NCBI RefSeq assembly: GCF_002811985.1
Contig: NZ_NPDU01000035.1
Span: 1-45,133 of the forward strand
DNA from: Leptospira adleri
GTDB taxonomy: Bacteria > Spirochaetota > Leptospiria > Leptospirales > Leptospiraceae
Length of the DNA: 45,133 nt
Direction: 5' to 3'
Of the stretch, positions 1 through 9,633 are shown one piece after another (the stretch's first letter is position 1; each line of letters starts with the position of its first letter). The translations under genes were made by a program, and so were the position numbers. The notes under the pieces were generated by a model, which was given only the letters and a program-made list of their open reading frames with translations, did not search any database and had not been told where the DNA came from.

Positions 1-74
1 CTTTCCGAAAAAATAAAATAAGTTTTTGGGACGCACTGTAAGTCGAATTTTTTCTTAAAATCTGCGACGGAAAG
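1..74 (-). repeat. Left arm of exact 74-bp inverted repeat
   Basis: This stretch is the perfect reverse complement of 4130-4203. It starts with CTTTCCG and ends with CGGAAAG. Bases 1-43 belong to the dispersed 86-87 bp repeat family seen at 4161, 18101 and 37950. The copy is cut by the window edge, so the true repeat probably extends further left. Identity with the other arm stops sharply after base 74. The two arms enclose the five-gene cassette at 133-4092. Confidence 0.93.
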
Positions 75-132
75 TAGGGTATCGGAAAATCATAGACAGG
101 CTTTTTTCCCTCTCGGATTCTGTTATCGAACC

Positions 133-1274
<1,142 letters not shown>

Positions 1275-1278
<4 letters not shown>

Positions 1279-1921
1279 GCGATCTCGCGGGCAAAAAACT
1301 AAAAGCGGCGAAAGCCGAAGTCGTTCGCGCTCAAGTGGAACGCTTCCGAGTCTTCTACGCCAACTACTTTCATCTGGAAGAAACGATTCCTATGGTGGAA
1401 TATTTCTTCGAAAAAATCTACAACTTGGACGGAAGAGAAGTCTGGCTGCAACTCGCGATGGACACTTACCAAAAAGTGAAAGGTATGATGAAGGAAAGCT
1501 CGAGAGAAAACATCGAATATTTGATCGAACTTAATAATCTGACCGAAGAGATGGATACCATTCTCGCGAAACATCTGGTGGATGGAGGTTGGGACGGAAA
1601 ACGTCTGACAAGAGAAGAATACGATCTTCATTACGGCCAGATGGGGCATTATAAGGAAAGAATCAGACAACTTGAGATCGTTCTTAGAAATTTGAAGGTT
1701 TTTTACGAACTCGCACACAAACCGATCGCAGCATATTTGATTCGACCCGCGCGATTTATGGCCGGAATGCTCGGAGTGTCCGCTCTATTTCAAAGCGTGG
1801 AAGAGGCGTATAACGCGACGTTGCCCGTTTCCTCCAAGATCTTTAATTCTTTTTACGAAGAAGTGGAAAAGAGGGAAACCGAATACATAGAAACTTTGTT
1901 GGGAAATCATCGGAAGGAAGC

Positions 1922-1925
<4 letters not shown>
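1275..1925 (+). CDS. FFLEELY-like helical protein of unknown function
   Basis: This is a 216-residue, strongly helical, soluble protein without signal peptide or membrane segment. Near residue 45 it reads VEYFFEKIYNLDGREVW, which resembles the signature that names the FFLEELY-motif proteins of proteobacteria (a Phe-Phe-x-x-x-x-Tyr helix followed by an Asp and Arg). I make that link from memory, so it is tentative. The gene overlaps the lipoprotein gene before it and the MotB-like gene after it by four bases each (ATGA), which indicates coupled translation and a shared process. A cytoplasmic partner of the MotB-like protein is a reasonable inference only. Confidence 0.8.
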
Positions 1926-2650
<725 letters not shown>

Positions 2651-2661
2651 TCATAAAAACT

Positions 2662-3087
2662 ATGAAACAAAAATACAGAAATATTACGCTCGGTTTTCTC
2701 GGAATTTATTTCCTTTTGAACCTCTCGTTGTGCAAAAAGAATTCCTTACCGCAGGGAATCGTCGATGAAAAATGGAGAGAAGAATCTTCCGAACTAGTTT
2801 CTTCCTATTGTCAAAAACTTGCAAATTGCACAGGAGAATCTCCTCTGAATCTAAAGGATTCGACAAAAAATCTGATTCAAGAAAGACTCAACCCCGCGAA
2901 CTGCGCCGAAAAATTTCGCAAATCGAACGCCTATCTACTCGCGAACGAAGATCCCGAAAAAATCAAAAAGGCGGTTCGAGGTTGTTTTCAGATCGTCGCA
3001 AACGAGACTTGTGAGAAGATTCAAGGCGGAGTTTTGAAACTTTCCGAAGATTGCAACGACCTGCAGCTTATTCAATCTAGACAATAA
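2662..3087 (+). CDS. Small Cys-rich lipoprotein
   Basis: This is a 141-residue protein with a signal peptide ending in LSLC; the lipidated Cys is residue 24. Six further Cys residues lie in the mature part (in SYCQKLANC, NPANC, VRGC, NETC and SEDC), enough for three disulphides. The spacing is reminiscent of Leptospira-specific small lipoproteins, but I cannot assign a family. The gene starts 11 bases after the MotB-like stop and precedes the M14 peptidase by 12 bases, so it belongs to the same transcription unit. It is probably located in the periplasm or at the outer membrane. Confidence 0.82.
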   Translation: MKQKYRNITLGFLGIYFLLNLSLCKKNSLPQGIVDEKWREESSELVSSYCQKLANCTGESPLNLKDSTKNLIQERLNPANCAEKFRKSNAYLLANEDPEKIKKAVRGCFQIVANETCEKIQGGVLKLSEDCNDLQLIQSRQ

Positions 3088-3099
3088 GTCGCCAAATCT

Positions 3100-4092
3100 A
3101 TGTTACGCGGATATAAAAGACTCAATCGATACGATAAAAAACTTCTCAAGATATTGAAGTTGGGCGGTAAACTCGCGAACCTGAGTCAGATCGGCTTTTC
3201 AAGAAAAACCGAAGAGGGGTTTCGTTTTCCGATCCACGCGCTTCGATTGGGAACAGAAAAAGGACTGAAGGAACACCCCGTGGGAATCGTCGCTGGCGTT
3301 CACGGATTGGAAACCATCGGGATTCTTATCTTACTGGATTTTCTAGAATATATCTTACATCCGGATTCCACGGGTTATCTCCCGGAGTTGAAGAAGGGAA
3401 AACTCGGAATTGTGATTTTACCGATCGTCAATCCTGGCGGCGTCGTTTTAAAACAAAGATCGAATCCCGCGGGTGTGGATCTTATGAGAAACTCCGGTAT
3501 CGACGCCGTGAAAGCCCTTCCTTTTTTCGGCGGTCAAAAAATTTCCAAACGACTTCCTTACTATCGAGGTCAAGGATTGGAACCTGAATCGAGGGCTTTG
3601 TTCCGATTGGTTCAAGATTCTTTTTTTGACGTGGAGGATGCGATCATGCCCGTTCTCGATCTTCACTCAGGTTTTGGCACCGTAGATAACGTTTGGTGGC
3701 CTTACGCTTATACAAAAAGTCCCTGTCCCGATACTCTTCTGTATCAAAAGATAGGAGAACATCTCAAGAATCACTGCGGACACATTCACTTTCAGTATGG
3801 ACCTCAGAGCGAAACTTATACGACTCACGGCGATCTCTGGGATAAGTTCTACGATCACTATCATGATTATCATAAAGAAAAATCCCCTTGGAATTCAAAA
3901 TTTTTGCCGTTAACTCTCGAAGTCGGTACTTGGTCCGATATCAAAGAGGATCCTTCCAAACTTTTTCGAAAAAGAGGAATTTTCAATCCTGCTTCGTTTA
4001 ACAAAATTGAGACGGTGGGAAGATACAGGGGTTTTTTAAGAGACTTCGTGAAACTCGGCACGACCAAACCGAAAGACTGGGGACTTCAATAG
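3100..4092 (+). CDS. M14-family zinc carboxypeptidase-like protein
   Basis: This is a 330-residue metallopeptidase of the carboxypeptidase A type. The zinc ligands are visible: His68 and Glu71 in GVHGLE, and His189 in LDLHSGFG. The substrate-binding VDLMRN (residues 126-131) matches the family VDLNRN. Glu273 in LTLEVGTW is the likely catalytic base. Length and motif order fit the small cytoplasmic M14 group rather than secreted digestive forms, and no signal peptide is seen. It is the last gene of the cassette and is followed after about 40 bases by the right inverted-repeat arm. The natural substrate is unknown; cell-wall peptides or protein tails are options. Confidence 0.88.
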   Translation: MLRGYKRLNRYDKKLLKILKLGGKLANLSQIGFSRKTEEGFRFPIHALRLGTEKGLKEHPVGIVAGVHGLETIGILILLDFLEYILHPDSTGYLPELKKGKLGIVILPIVNPGGVVLKQRSNPAGVDLMRNSGIDAVKALPFFGGQKISKRLPYYRGQGLEPESRALFRLVQDSFFDVEDAIMPVLDLHSGFGTVDNVWWPYAYTKSPCPDTLLYQKIGEHLKNHCGHIHFQYGPQSETYTTHGDLWDKFYDHYHDYHKEKSPWNSKFLPLTLEVGTWSDIKEDPSKLFRKRGIFNPASFNKIETVGRYRGFLRDFVKLGTTKPKDWGLQ

Positions 4093-4129
4093 ATTTTTGC
4101 ATTTCCTTTAGAAAGAATTTTTCCGAAAA

Positions 4130-4203
4130 CTTTCCGTCGCAGATTTTAAGAAAAAATTCGACTTACAGTGCGTCCCAAAAACTTATTTTATTTTTTCGGA
4201 AAG
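4130..4203 (+). repeat. Right arm of exact 74-bp inverted repeat
   Basis: This is the perfect reverse complement of bases 1-74. Its right part (from 4161) enters the dispersed 86-bp repeat. The first 31 bases are shared only with the left arm and not with the copies at 18101 or 37950. Confidence 0.95.
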
Positions 4204-4246
4204 ATCAAGCTGCAAGGTCCTGTCCCAGTATTGGGACAGGACCTTA
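4161..4246 (+). repeat. Dispersed 86-bp repeat, copy B, with strong hairpin
   Basis: The unit begins ACTTACAGTGCGTCCCAAAA, contains CGGAAAGATCAAGCTGCA, and ends in a hairpin with 14-bp perfect arms at 4214-4227 and 4232-4245 and a GTAT loop. It lies between the convergent M14 peptidase and aminotransferase genes, so the hairpin may also end transcription, although no T-run follows. Close copies are at 18101-18186 and, inverted, at 37950-38036. Confidence 0.9.
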
Positions 4247-4370
4247 TACGATTTCCGAAAATGGATTTCGTTAGTTTTCCCAGAGTTTACCTTTTTTGAA
4301 GCACTTCCAACACCGCAACTTCTGAGGATTTATCAGGTCCAAATTCGGCAAAACCTTCTTTTAGATTGTA

Positions 4371-5576
4371 CTAATTAAGTCGGATCTCTTTCGAGAATTC
4401 TAAAATTTTTGCGAGGCCGGACTCGAAAACATCTGTTTCCGTCAACAGGCTCAGAACGATTCTGCCGGCCGCGTCTGTGTTCGGAAATCCGAACATTTCT
4501 CCCGCGTGAACGTAGACTTGTTTTTCTTTTAATAAACGAAGTGAGAATTTTTCCTCCGGAAAAAAATCCTTACTTTCTATCATACAATACCAGCCTGCCT
4601 TCGGAAGATCGCACTCGATTCTTTCCGATGTGTCGAATTCGAAGATAATCTGCTTTAACACGGCTCGATTTCTCTGAATTCTTTTTAAAATCTGAGTTTG
4701 TATCATCGTTCTCCATTGCATCAAATCGGAAAGGACGTTTTGTACGGGAGTATTTACGGAAAGATAAGTGTCCGAAATCAATTCTAAAAGTTCTTTCGTT
4801 TTCTTTTTCCAAGGCGCGGGGCCGCTGAGGAGAATCCAGGAAAGTTTCATTCCGGGCAATCCTAAAGTTTTCGACAGACCGTTTACCGTAATTACCGGAA
4901 TTTCGGAATCGGTCAGAGTAAAATGGGATTCTCCTTCGTAGACGTAGTCCGAAAAAACCTCGTCGATGACCGTTGGAATATTATATTTCTTTAAAATATC
5001 TTTCACGGATTCGAAATCGGATCGGCCGAATACGGAGCCGGTTGGGTTGTTCGGACTTACGATTAAGAGAAGTTTGCTTTTGGAGAGAATTTTCGGATCC
5101 AGATCGGTCGCTTTTAAGCGCCAGGAATTTTCCTTTTTTGTAATATAAGCAATCGTTTGAAGTCCTTCCATTACGGAAAGAAATTCGAACAAAGGATATC
5201 CCGGAGCCGGTATTAAAATCGAATCACCTGCGTCGCAAAAGAGTTTGAATAGATAAGAAAATGCTTCGGAAGAAGATGAAACTAAAAACAGATCGTCGGG
5301 ATCAATCATAACCCCTTTGGATCGGTAGTAATCGGAAATCGTATTGCGAGCCAGTTCGTTTCCTTGAGGATCTGGAATATAAGTGATGAGATCGTTCGTT
5401 TGAAAGCTATGTCTAATCGCTTCGAAAGGATATTGAAATCCGGCTTGCGTGGGATTGGATAAGGTTAAGTCGATATAGGAAATTTTCTTTTTTTTGTATT
5501 CGGAAAGAATTCTTGAGAATTCGTTTTCACCGTCTTGGAAAGAGAATCGCGAGCTGAAGCGAAATTCCTCCTTCAT
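4371..5576 (-). CDS. PLP-dependent class I/II aminotransferase
   Basis: This is a 401-residue fold-type I aminotransferase. Visible motifs are SPNNPTG at 174-180, VIDEVFSDY with the PLP-nitrogen Asp205, and NGLSKTLGLPGMK with the Schiff-base Lys236. Near the C-terminus, GRIVLSLLTE supplies the carboxylate-binding Arg. The family uses aspartate, alanine, aromatic or related amino acids, and the sequence alone does not fix the substrate. Its ATG overlaps the TGA of the upstream DUF2905 gene, so the two are coupled. It is cytosolic. It converges with the M14 peptidase gene, with the repeat copy in between. Confidence 0.93.
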   Translation of the reverse strand: MKEEFRFSSRFSFQDGENEFSRILSEYKKKKISYIDLTLSNPTQAGFQYPFEAIRHSFQTNDLITYIPDPQGNELARNTISDYYRSKGVMIDPDDLFLVSSSSEAFSYLFKLFCDAGDSILIPAPGYPLFEFLSVMEGLQTIAYITKKENSWRLKATDLDPKILSKSKLLLIVSPNNPTGSVFGRSDFESVKDILKKYNIPTVIDEVFSDYVYEGESHFTLTDSEIPVITVNGLSKTLGLPGMKLSWILLSGPAPWKKKTKELLELISDTYLSVNTPVQNVLSDLMQWRTMIQTQILKRIQRNRAVLKQIIFEFDTSERIECDLPKAGWYCMIESKDFFPEEKFSLRLLKEKQVYVHAGEMFGFPNTDAAGRIVLSLLTETDVFESGLAKILEFSKEIRLN

Positions 5577-5812
5577 GGCGAACCGTTTCTGAATTTTTGA
5601 ATTAAAAAAAGGACGATCGAAATTACGACGCTGACGAGAATTGAAGTCGTGAGCGGAAAATAAAATCTAAAGTTTTCCTTTTCGATTCGAATGTCTCCGG
5701 GGAGTTTTCCTAATTCGTTTAGGAACGGAAACCTGCTTCCATAGAGAAAAAAGATTCCGAGTAATAAAAATAACGCACCGAGGATAAGAAAAGGTTTTCC
5801 GAAAGATTCCAT
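5573..5812 (-). CDS. DUF2905-family small membrane protein
   Basis: This is a short protein of 79 residues from the ATG chosen here. The order is a first membrane helix, the family hallmark GKLPGDIRIEKENFRFYFP, then a second membrane helix and a basic tail. This is the standard DUF2905 layout. An in-frame TTG 39 bases upstream would add 13 residues, but the family usually begins right before the first helix, so I chose MESFGKP. It overlaps the aminotransferase by four bases. The family function is unknown; it is an inner-membrane protein. Confidence 0.85.
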   Translation of the reverse strand: MESFGKPFLILGALFLLLGIFFLYGSRFPFLNELGKLPGDIRIEKENFRFYFPLTTSILVSVVISIVLFLIQKFRNGSP

Positions 5813-5903
5813 TTGCAGTTTCGATCTTATTTTGATTATGGATTCAGTCAAGACGCATTCGAAAAGAGCCAGAAGTTTATCTAAATATGCAAGATTTCTG
5901 ATA

Positions 5904-6635
5904 TTATTTCCGAATTGGGACGGCTTCTAAAGTTTCCAATCGGATATGAATATTCTTTTCGGGACTCAACAAAGGTATATGAGTTTTTACGAAAACTTCG
6001 CCGGATCGTACGATCGCGACTTTATCCGGAGTTAATTCCATGTTGATTTTGAAATACAAATCCTTGACTCCAAATTTCCACTTAGAAGTGGTTCCTTCGA
6101 TATAATAAGGATGTAACGAGTTTTTATCGTAATAAATTTTTCCTTTGAAATGTCTCGGTGAAAGCTGCAGAGGCGTCACTTCCACTACGTAGCTTTCCCT
6201 GTTTTTAAAAAGAATCGGTCCCTGGATTTGGATGGAATAATGGTCTTCGGATTGATCGTCGAATATAGGATAGGTGGGAGACGTTTTTTCCGGCTCATAA
6301 TCTTTAGGAGGAAGATTCTCTCCGTTCTTAACGTAACTCAGAACTACGATGACGGGTCTTTCATAGTAATATTCGACTCTTCTCGTAGAAATTTTTGAAA
6401 CTGAAATTTGACTGCCGGTTTTGGAATCCGTTTCCGTGATCGTTAAATCTCTCTTATAGTCTATCCCTTTAAATTTTGCGATTACGCTCTTAGAGCTTTG
6501 TTTGATTTTTTCGACTACATGGCTTAGTTCCCGATTCGAAGAAGGGGACGCAGTAAGGCCGTATGATTTTCCTATTAGAATATAAAAAGATAGGATTAGA
6601 AGAGTTGTTCCCTTTCGAGTAAGAAAAATTTTCAT
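5904..6635 (-). CDS. Secreted protein of unknown function
   Basis: This is a protein of about 243 residues from the preferred Met (MKIFLTRKG), with a signal peptide running to about IGKSYG. A TTG start eight codons upstream is also possible, so the exact start is open. The mature part is beta-rich and includes HPYYIEGTTSKWKFGVKDLYF. That pattern recalls outer-membrane lipoprotein-sorting or LolA-like beta sheets, but the likeness is weak. No Cys follows the signal peptide, so it is not a lipoprotein. It stands alone between the GMC operon and DUF2905. Function unknown. Confidence 0.78.
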   Translation of the reverse strand: MKIFLTRKGTTLLILSFYILIGKSYGLTASPSSNRELSHVVEKIKQSSKSVIAKFKGIDYKRDLTITETDSKTGSQISVSKISTRRVEYYYERPVIVVLSYVKNGENLPPKDYEPEKTSPTYPIFDDQSEDHYSIQIQGPILFKNRESYVVEVTPLQLSPRHFKGKIYYDKNSLHPYYIEGTTSKWKFGVKDLYFKINMELTPDKVAIVRSGEVFVKTHIPLLSPEKNIHIRLETLEAVPIRK

Positions 6636-6788
6636 GATGATCTGCGGATGACGGAGCAAGATGATAAACCTTGGCCTTTCAAATGCAAGAAATTATTCGT
6701 TTTCTAATTCTCAATCGAGATCGATTTATAGATCCGGCTAAAAGTCAAAAAAACTTACCGAAAAAGAATGAGAAAAAAATTCTTTATG

Positions 6789-8354
6789 TCAATTTGCGGA
6801 TACGTACGAATCTTCAAGGATGAATTTGGCAGTTTGTTTGCTGAAAGCCATGATCGTATAACTTGGATCGACCGAAACTCCCGTCGGAAAGACGCTTGAA
6901 TCGGAGACGTAAAGATTTTCGAGTCCGTGAACGCGATGTTTCCAATCGACAACGGAACGAGCGGGATCTTGTCCCATTCTGCAACCGCCTGCGGGATGAG
7001 GCGCGGCCATCATCATAGAGGCCGGGTTCAGTTCAAGTTGATCCACTTTATCGATTTCTTTTTCGGATTCGATTCTTGTTCTTTGAAGATCCGGAAGGAG
7101 AATCCATTTCGCTCCGGCTCGAAAATTGAGCTGAATTTGTTTTCGTATACAGTCCCTAAGAAACGCTTTCGTCGTCTTACCGAAGTTATACGTTACCGTT
7201 CTTTTCCCCGAAGAATTTACGGAAATATTTCCCAGTTCCGAAGGAACGTCGTCGATCCAGCCGATCGTCCCGCCTACGTGGGGAAGAATTTTCATTATCT
7301 CTCTGTGCTCGGATCCGAATCCCGGAATCAATGCGGCAAGACTTCCCGGTTGAAGCTGATTTGCCATGATCAAAAATCCGCCTTCCAAATACTCCCCGTC
7401 CTTAAAACGCGCGAGTCGAAATTCTTCCACGCCGAACGCGGAAGGAATGTTTCTCCATTGTACGATCGGTTCTTCGTAGATCGCATGTACGAAAGGAGAA
7501 GGGTTGATTGCGAGGTATTCTCCGAGCGCCGGTAATTTTTTCTTCCATCCGTTTCGAAGTAAGAATGTGGAACTTCCGAAACCTCCGGCCGCAATCGCAA
7601 AAACAGGCGCCTGAAATTTTAGCGTGATTCCCGACTCCTTTCCCGAAGGTCGATCCATCATCACTGCTTCTAAAAATTCGACCTTATCGCCTTTCAGTTC
7701 CAAGCGAACTGCTTTACAGTCGGCGTAGATATCGGCGCCTAACGCCAACGCTTTTGGAATGTGAGTGACCAGCTGGCTTTGTTTCGCTCCGAACATACAG
7801 CCTTGCATACAATGACCGGACTTCTGACAGTTTTTTCTCGCTTGAGGGACTGGATTGCCTTCCCACCCGAGAGACTTACACGCCTTTCGAACGAGCTGAT
7901 TCATTTTATTATGATATTCTTCTTTAGCGGGATGGACGTTGAGAGTCTCATCCAATTCTTTCCAGTAAGGTGCGAGGTCTTCGGGAGAATGTCCGTGTAT
8001 TCCGTATTCTTCCTTCCAAAGGTTGAGACGATCGTCCGGAGTTCTGTAACTGTCAGCCCAATAATGAACCGATGCGCCGCCCACGTTTTTTCCATAGACT
8101 AAATTGATGGAACCGGATCCGTCCGTAGCCATGTTTCTTTCGGCGGAAACTTTTCCGGCCATATTGAGTTCATGATTGTCGAAAGTTCCGGTGTGGTAAT
8201 AACCGCCTTCCTCGATGAGAACTACCTTTTTCCCATTTTTGGAAAGTTCGTAGGCAAGAGTTGCGCCGCCGCAGCCTGTTCCCACGATCACGACATCGGC
8301 CTTGACCGTTCTTGAATCTCCGAGATTCTTCCATTCGTAAACGCGACCGCTCAT
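6789..8354 (-). CDS. GMC-family FAD oxidoreductase
   Basis: This is a 521-residue flavoprotein. The FAD-binding VVIVGTGCGGATLA is at residues 21-34, followed by LIEEGG. The middle carries the Cys motif NCQKSGHCMQGCMFGAKQS, common in bacterial GMC dehydrogenases. The C-terminal part has HPAGGCRMG, then LYVSDSSVFPTGVSVDPSYT. The second active-site position, usually an Asn before Pro, is Asp here. These enzymes oxidise alcohols, sugars or sterols. Its start overlaps the stop of the upstream small-subunit gene by four bases. No signal peptide is present; export piggybacking on the Tat subunit is inferred from such pairs elsewhere. Confidence 0.92.
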   Translation of the reverse strand: MSGRVYEWKNLGDSRTVKADVVIVGTGCGGATLAYELSKNGKKVVLIEEGGYYHTGTFDNHELNMAGKVSAERNMATDGSGSINLVYGKNVGGASVHYWADSYRTPDDRLNLWKEEYGIHGHSPEDLAPYWKELDETLNVHPAKEEYHNKMNQLVRKACKSLGWEGNPVPQARKNCQKSGHCMQGCMFGAKQSQLVTHIPKALALGADIYADCKAVRLELKGDKVEFLEAVMMDRPSGKESGITLKFQAPVFAIAAGGFGSSTFLLRNGWKKKLPALGEYLAINPSPFVHAIYEEPIVQWRNIPSAFGVEEFRLARFKDGEYLEGGFLIMANQLQPGSLAALIPGFGSEHREIMKILPHVGGTIGWIDDVPSELGNISVNSSGKRTVTYNFGKTTKAFLRDCIRKQIQLNFRAGAKWILLPDLQRTRIESEKEIDKVDQLELNPASMMMAAPHPAGGCRMGQDPARSVVDWKHRVHGLENLYVSDSSVFPTGVSVDPSYTIMAFSKQTAKFILEDSYVSAN

Positions 8355-8920
8355 GATTCCCCCAAAATTTTTCTATAGTAGATTCTGGATTCGCTTAATT
8401 TTTCCGGCGGATCGGAGAAAGGCCCGTCATACGAAATTGCTTTGAAAGAAGATTCGTGTCCGTAGTACATCAAAAAAATCGGCATTTTAAGATTTGCTAA
8501 TGCAGCTCGAATCAGATCCGAATCGGTAGTTTCTTGGGAAGATAAAAATTCGTTTCTATCTTTTTCATCAAGTCTGGAAAATCGGCTCCAATATCCGCTT
8601 ACGAGCGGCAGATATTCTAATATAAGAATGAGAGATTTAAAATCATCGGTGATTCCCGGATCTACGAAAAAAAATTCTTCGTCGAGCCGACGAACAACCT
8701 CCGCTTTTTCTATATCGGGGAATCCTTTTTCCGATGGTAACAGCGTTTGAGCGTAAGCCTGCAAAAACTCTGCCTCCGATTCGGAGAAGAATAACGTCTT
8801 GGGAACACTTCCGGAATACGACCTGCGGCAGAGTAGAGTTCCGATAACGATACTGAGTAAACCTCCTAGGCCGAAGCCGAAGAGTTTGCGTCTTGAGATT
8901 TTTTCCGAAAGCGCGTTCAT
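8351..8920 (-). CDS. Gluconate 2-dehydrogenase subunit 3-like protein with Tat signal
   Basis: This is a 189-residue protein. Its N-terminus has the twin-arginine pattern SRRKLFG followed by a hydrophobic stretch, a Tat export signal. The mature region has the helical organisation of the gluconate dehydrogenase subunit 3 family, including FLQAYAQTLLPSEKG near residue 55. In that family the small subunit pairs with a GMC flavoprotein. Here the GMC gene follows directly with an ATGA overlap, so a two-protein periplasmic dehydrogenase is likely. No cytochrome subunit gene is adjacent. The electron acceptor is unknown; the divergent ferredoxin next door is cytosolic. Confidence 0.87.
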   Translation of the reverse strand: MNALSEKISRRKLFGFGLGGLLSIVIGTLLCRRSYSGSVPKTLFFSESEAEFLQAYAQTLLPSEKGFPDIEKAEVVRRLDEEFFFVDPGITDDFKSLILILEYLPLVSGYWSRFSRLDEKDRNEFLSSQETTDSDLIRAALANLKMPIFLMYYGHESSFKAISYDGPFSDPPEKLSESRIYYRKILGES

Positions 8921-9006
8921 CGTTCCGTGATTATTCTTATATTAGAATCGGTGTCAATTCTGAAAACAGGGTTGACGAAACAATCGTTCGATTAACTTTG
9001 TAAAGC

Positions 9007-9240
9007 ATGGCTGACAAAAACGACAAAGTCAAACAAAACGCTCCCGGTAAATATTATATAGATAACACCTGCGTTCCTTGCAACGATTGTGTGGAAGAAG
9101 CTCCTATGCTTTTAAAATATACGGATGACGAATCCAAGGTTTACTTTCATAGACAACCGGCAAATCCGGAAGAAGAAGTGGCCGCGAAAAAAGCAATGGA
9201 GATTTGTCCAGTGGAAGCGCTTGGAGACGACGGAGAATAA
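9007..9240 (+). CDS. Single-cluster ferredoxin
   Basis: This is a 77-residue acidic electron carrier. Cys22, Cys25 and Cys28 form C-x2-C-x2-C, and Cys67 sits in the closing ICPVEAL. With four ligands, one [4Fe-4S] cluster is expected. It lacks the second cluster motif of bacterial 2[4Fe-4S] ferredoxins. It is transcribed alone and is divergent from the GMC operon, with 86 bases between. Cytosolic. Redox partners cannot be read from the sequence. Confidence 0.92.
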   Translation: MADKNDKVKQNAPGKYYIDNTCVPCNDCVEEAPMLLKYTDDESKVYFHRQPANPEEEVAAKKAMEICPVEALGDDGE

Positions 9241-9633
9241 TTTTTATCCGAGCCGGATTGGTTCCTGTAATCCGGCTGAAACTTCCTCTCTAGCATTGTA
9301 AAAGTTCATTTTCTTCTTTCTGTCTCCTTGATACATCCGATTCCTTTTTAGTTCGAACGATCCTTTCACCGTATTCTTTCATTGTAAGCTGCGTGCTTTT
9401 TCACGATTTGGAACCCTTTCAAAGGACATGAGTTTACTATGTCTGGAAGCCGATTCCGTTATAAAGGGGTTGAAGAATCGTTTCTTTAAAAACGTAAAAC
9501 CCTAAAAGAAATCGTCCAATTCTATCTCCTTTATCTTGTTGCAAAAAAGATAAAATTCGAAAATTCACGTTTGGTATTGGATTGTTTTTTGTAGAAGTAC
9601 GTTTATCGTAAATCAACTTGCAGAAGGCCTATT
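9241..9633 (+). other. Intergenic region between ferredoxin and kinase
   Basis: These 393 bases hold no convincing gene. The only clear structure is the hairpin at 9251-9277 just after the ferredoxin stop. The rest is AT-rich, with an AGAAGG ribosome site directly before the TTG start of the kinase. Confidence 0.6.
9251..9277 (+). terminator. Possible terminator hairpin after ferredoxin
   Basis: A 9-bp perfect stem (AGCCGGATT with AATCCGGCT) encloses a 9-base loop, 10 bases after the ferredoxin stop. The bases after it are not a T-run, so it may stabilise the mRNA end or terminate weakly. Confidence 0.5.

Noticed and set aside
6752..6788. AAAGAAT/ATTCTTT stem after the GMC gene as a terminator
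   Set aside because: Seven A/T-rich pairs without GC support; too weak to call.
6927..7535. Plus-strand open frame of 202 codons opposite the GMC gene
   Set aside because: It is the mirror of the GMC coding strand with low-complexity basic composition and no ribosome site.
8933..8948. Short inverted repeat ATTCT/AGAAT between the GMC operon and ferredoxin
   Set aside because: Only five bases per arm in AT-rich DNA; expected by chance.
8972..8998. TTGACG as a -35 box before the ferredoxin gene
   Set aside because: The best -10 candidate lies only 15 bases away and is a poor match, so I did not call a promoter.
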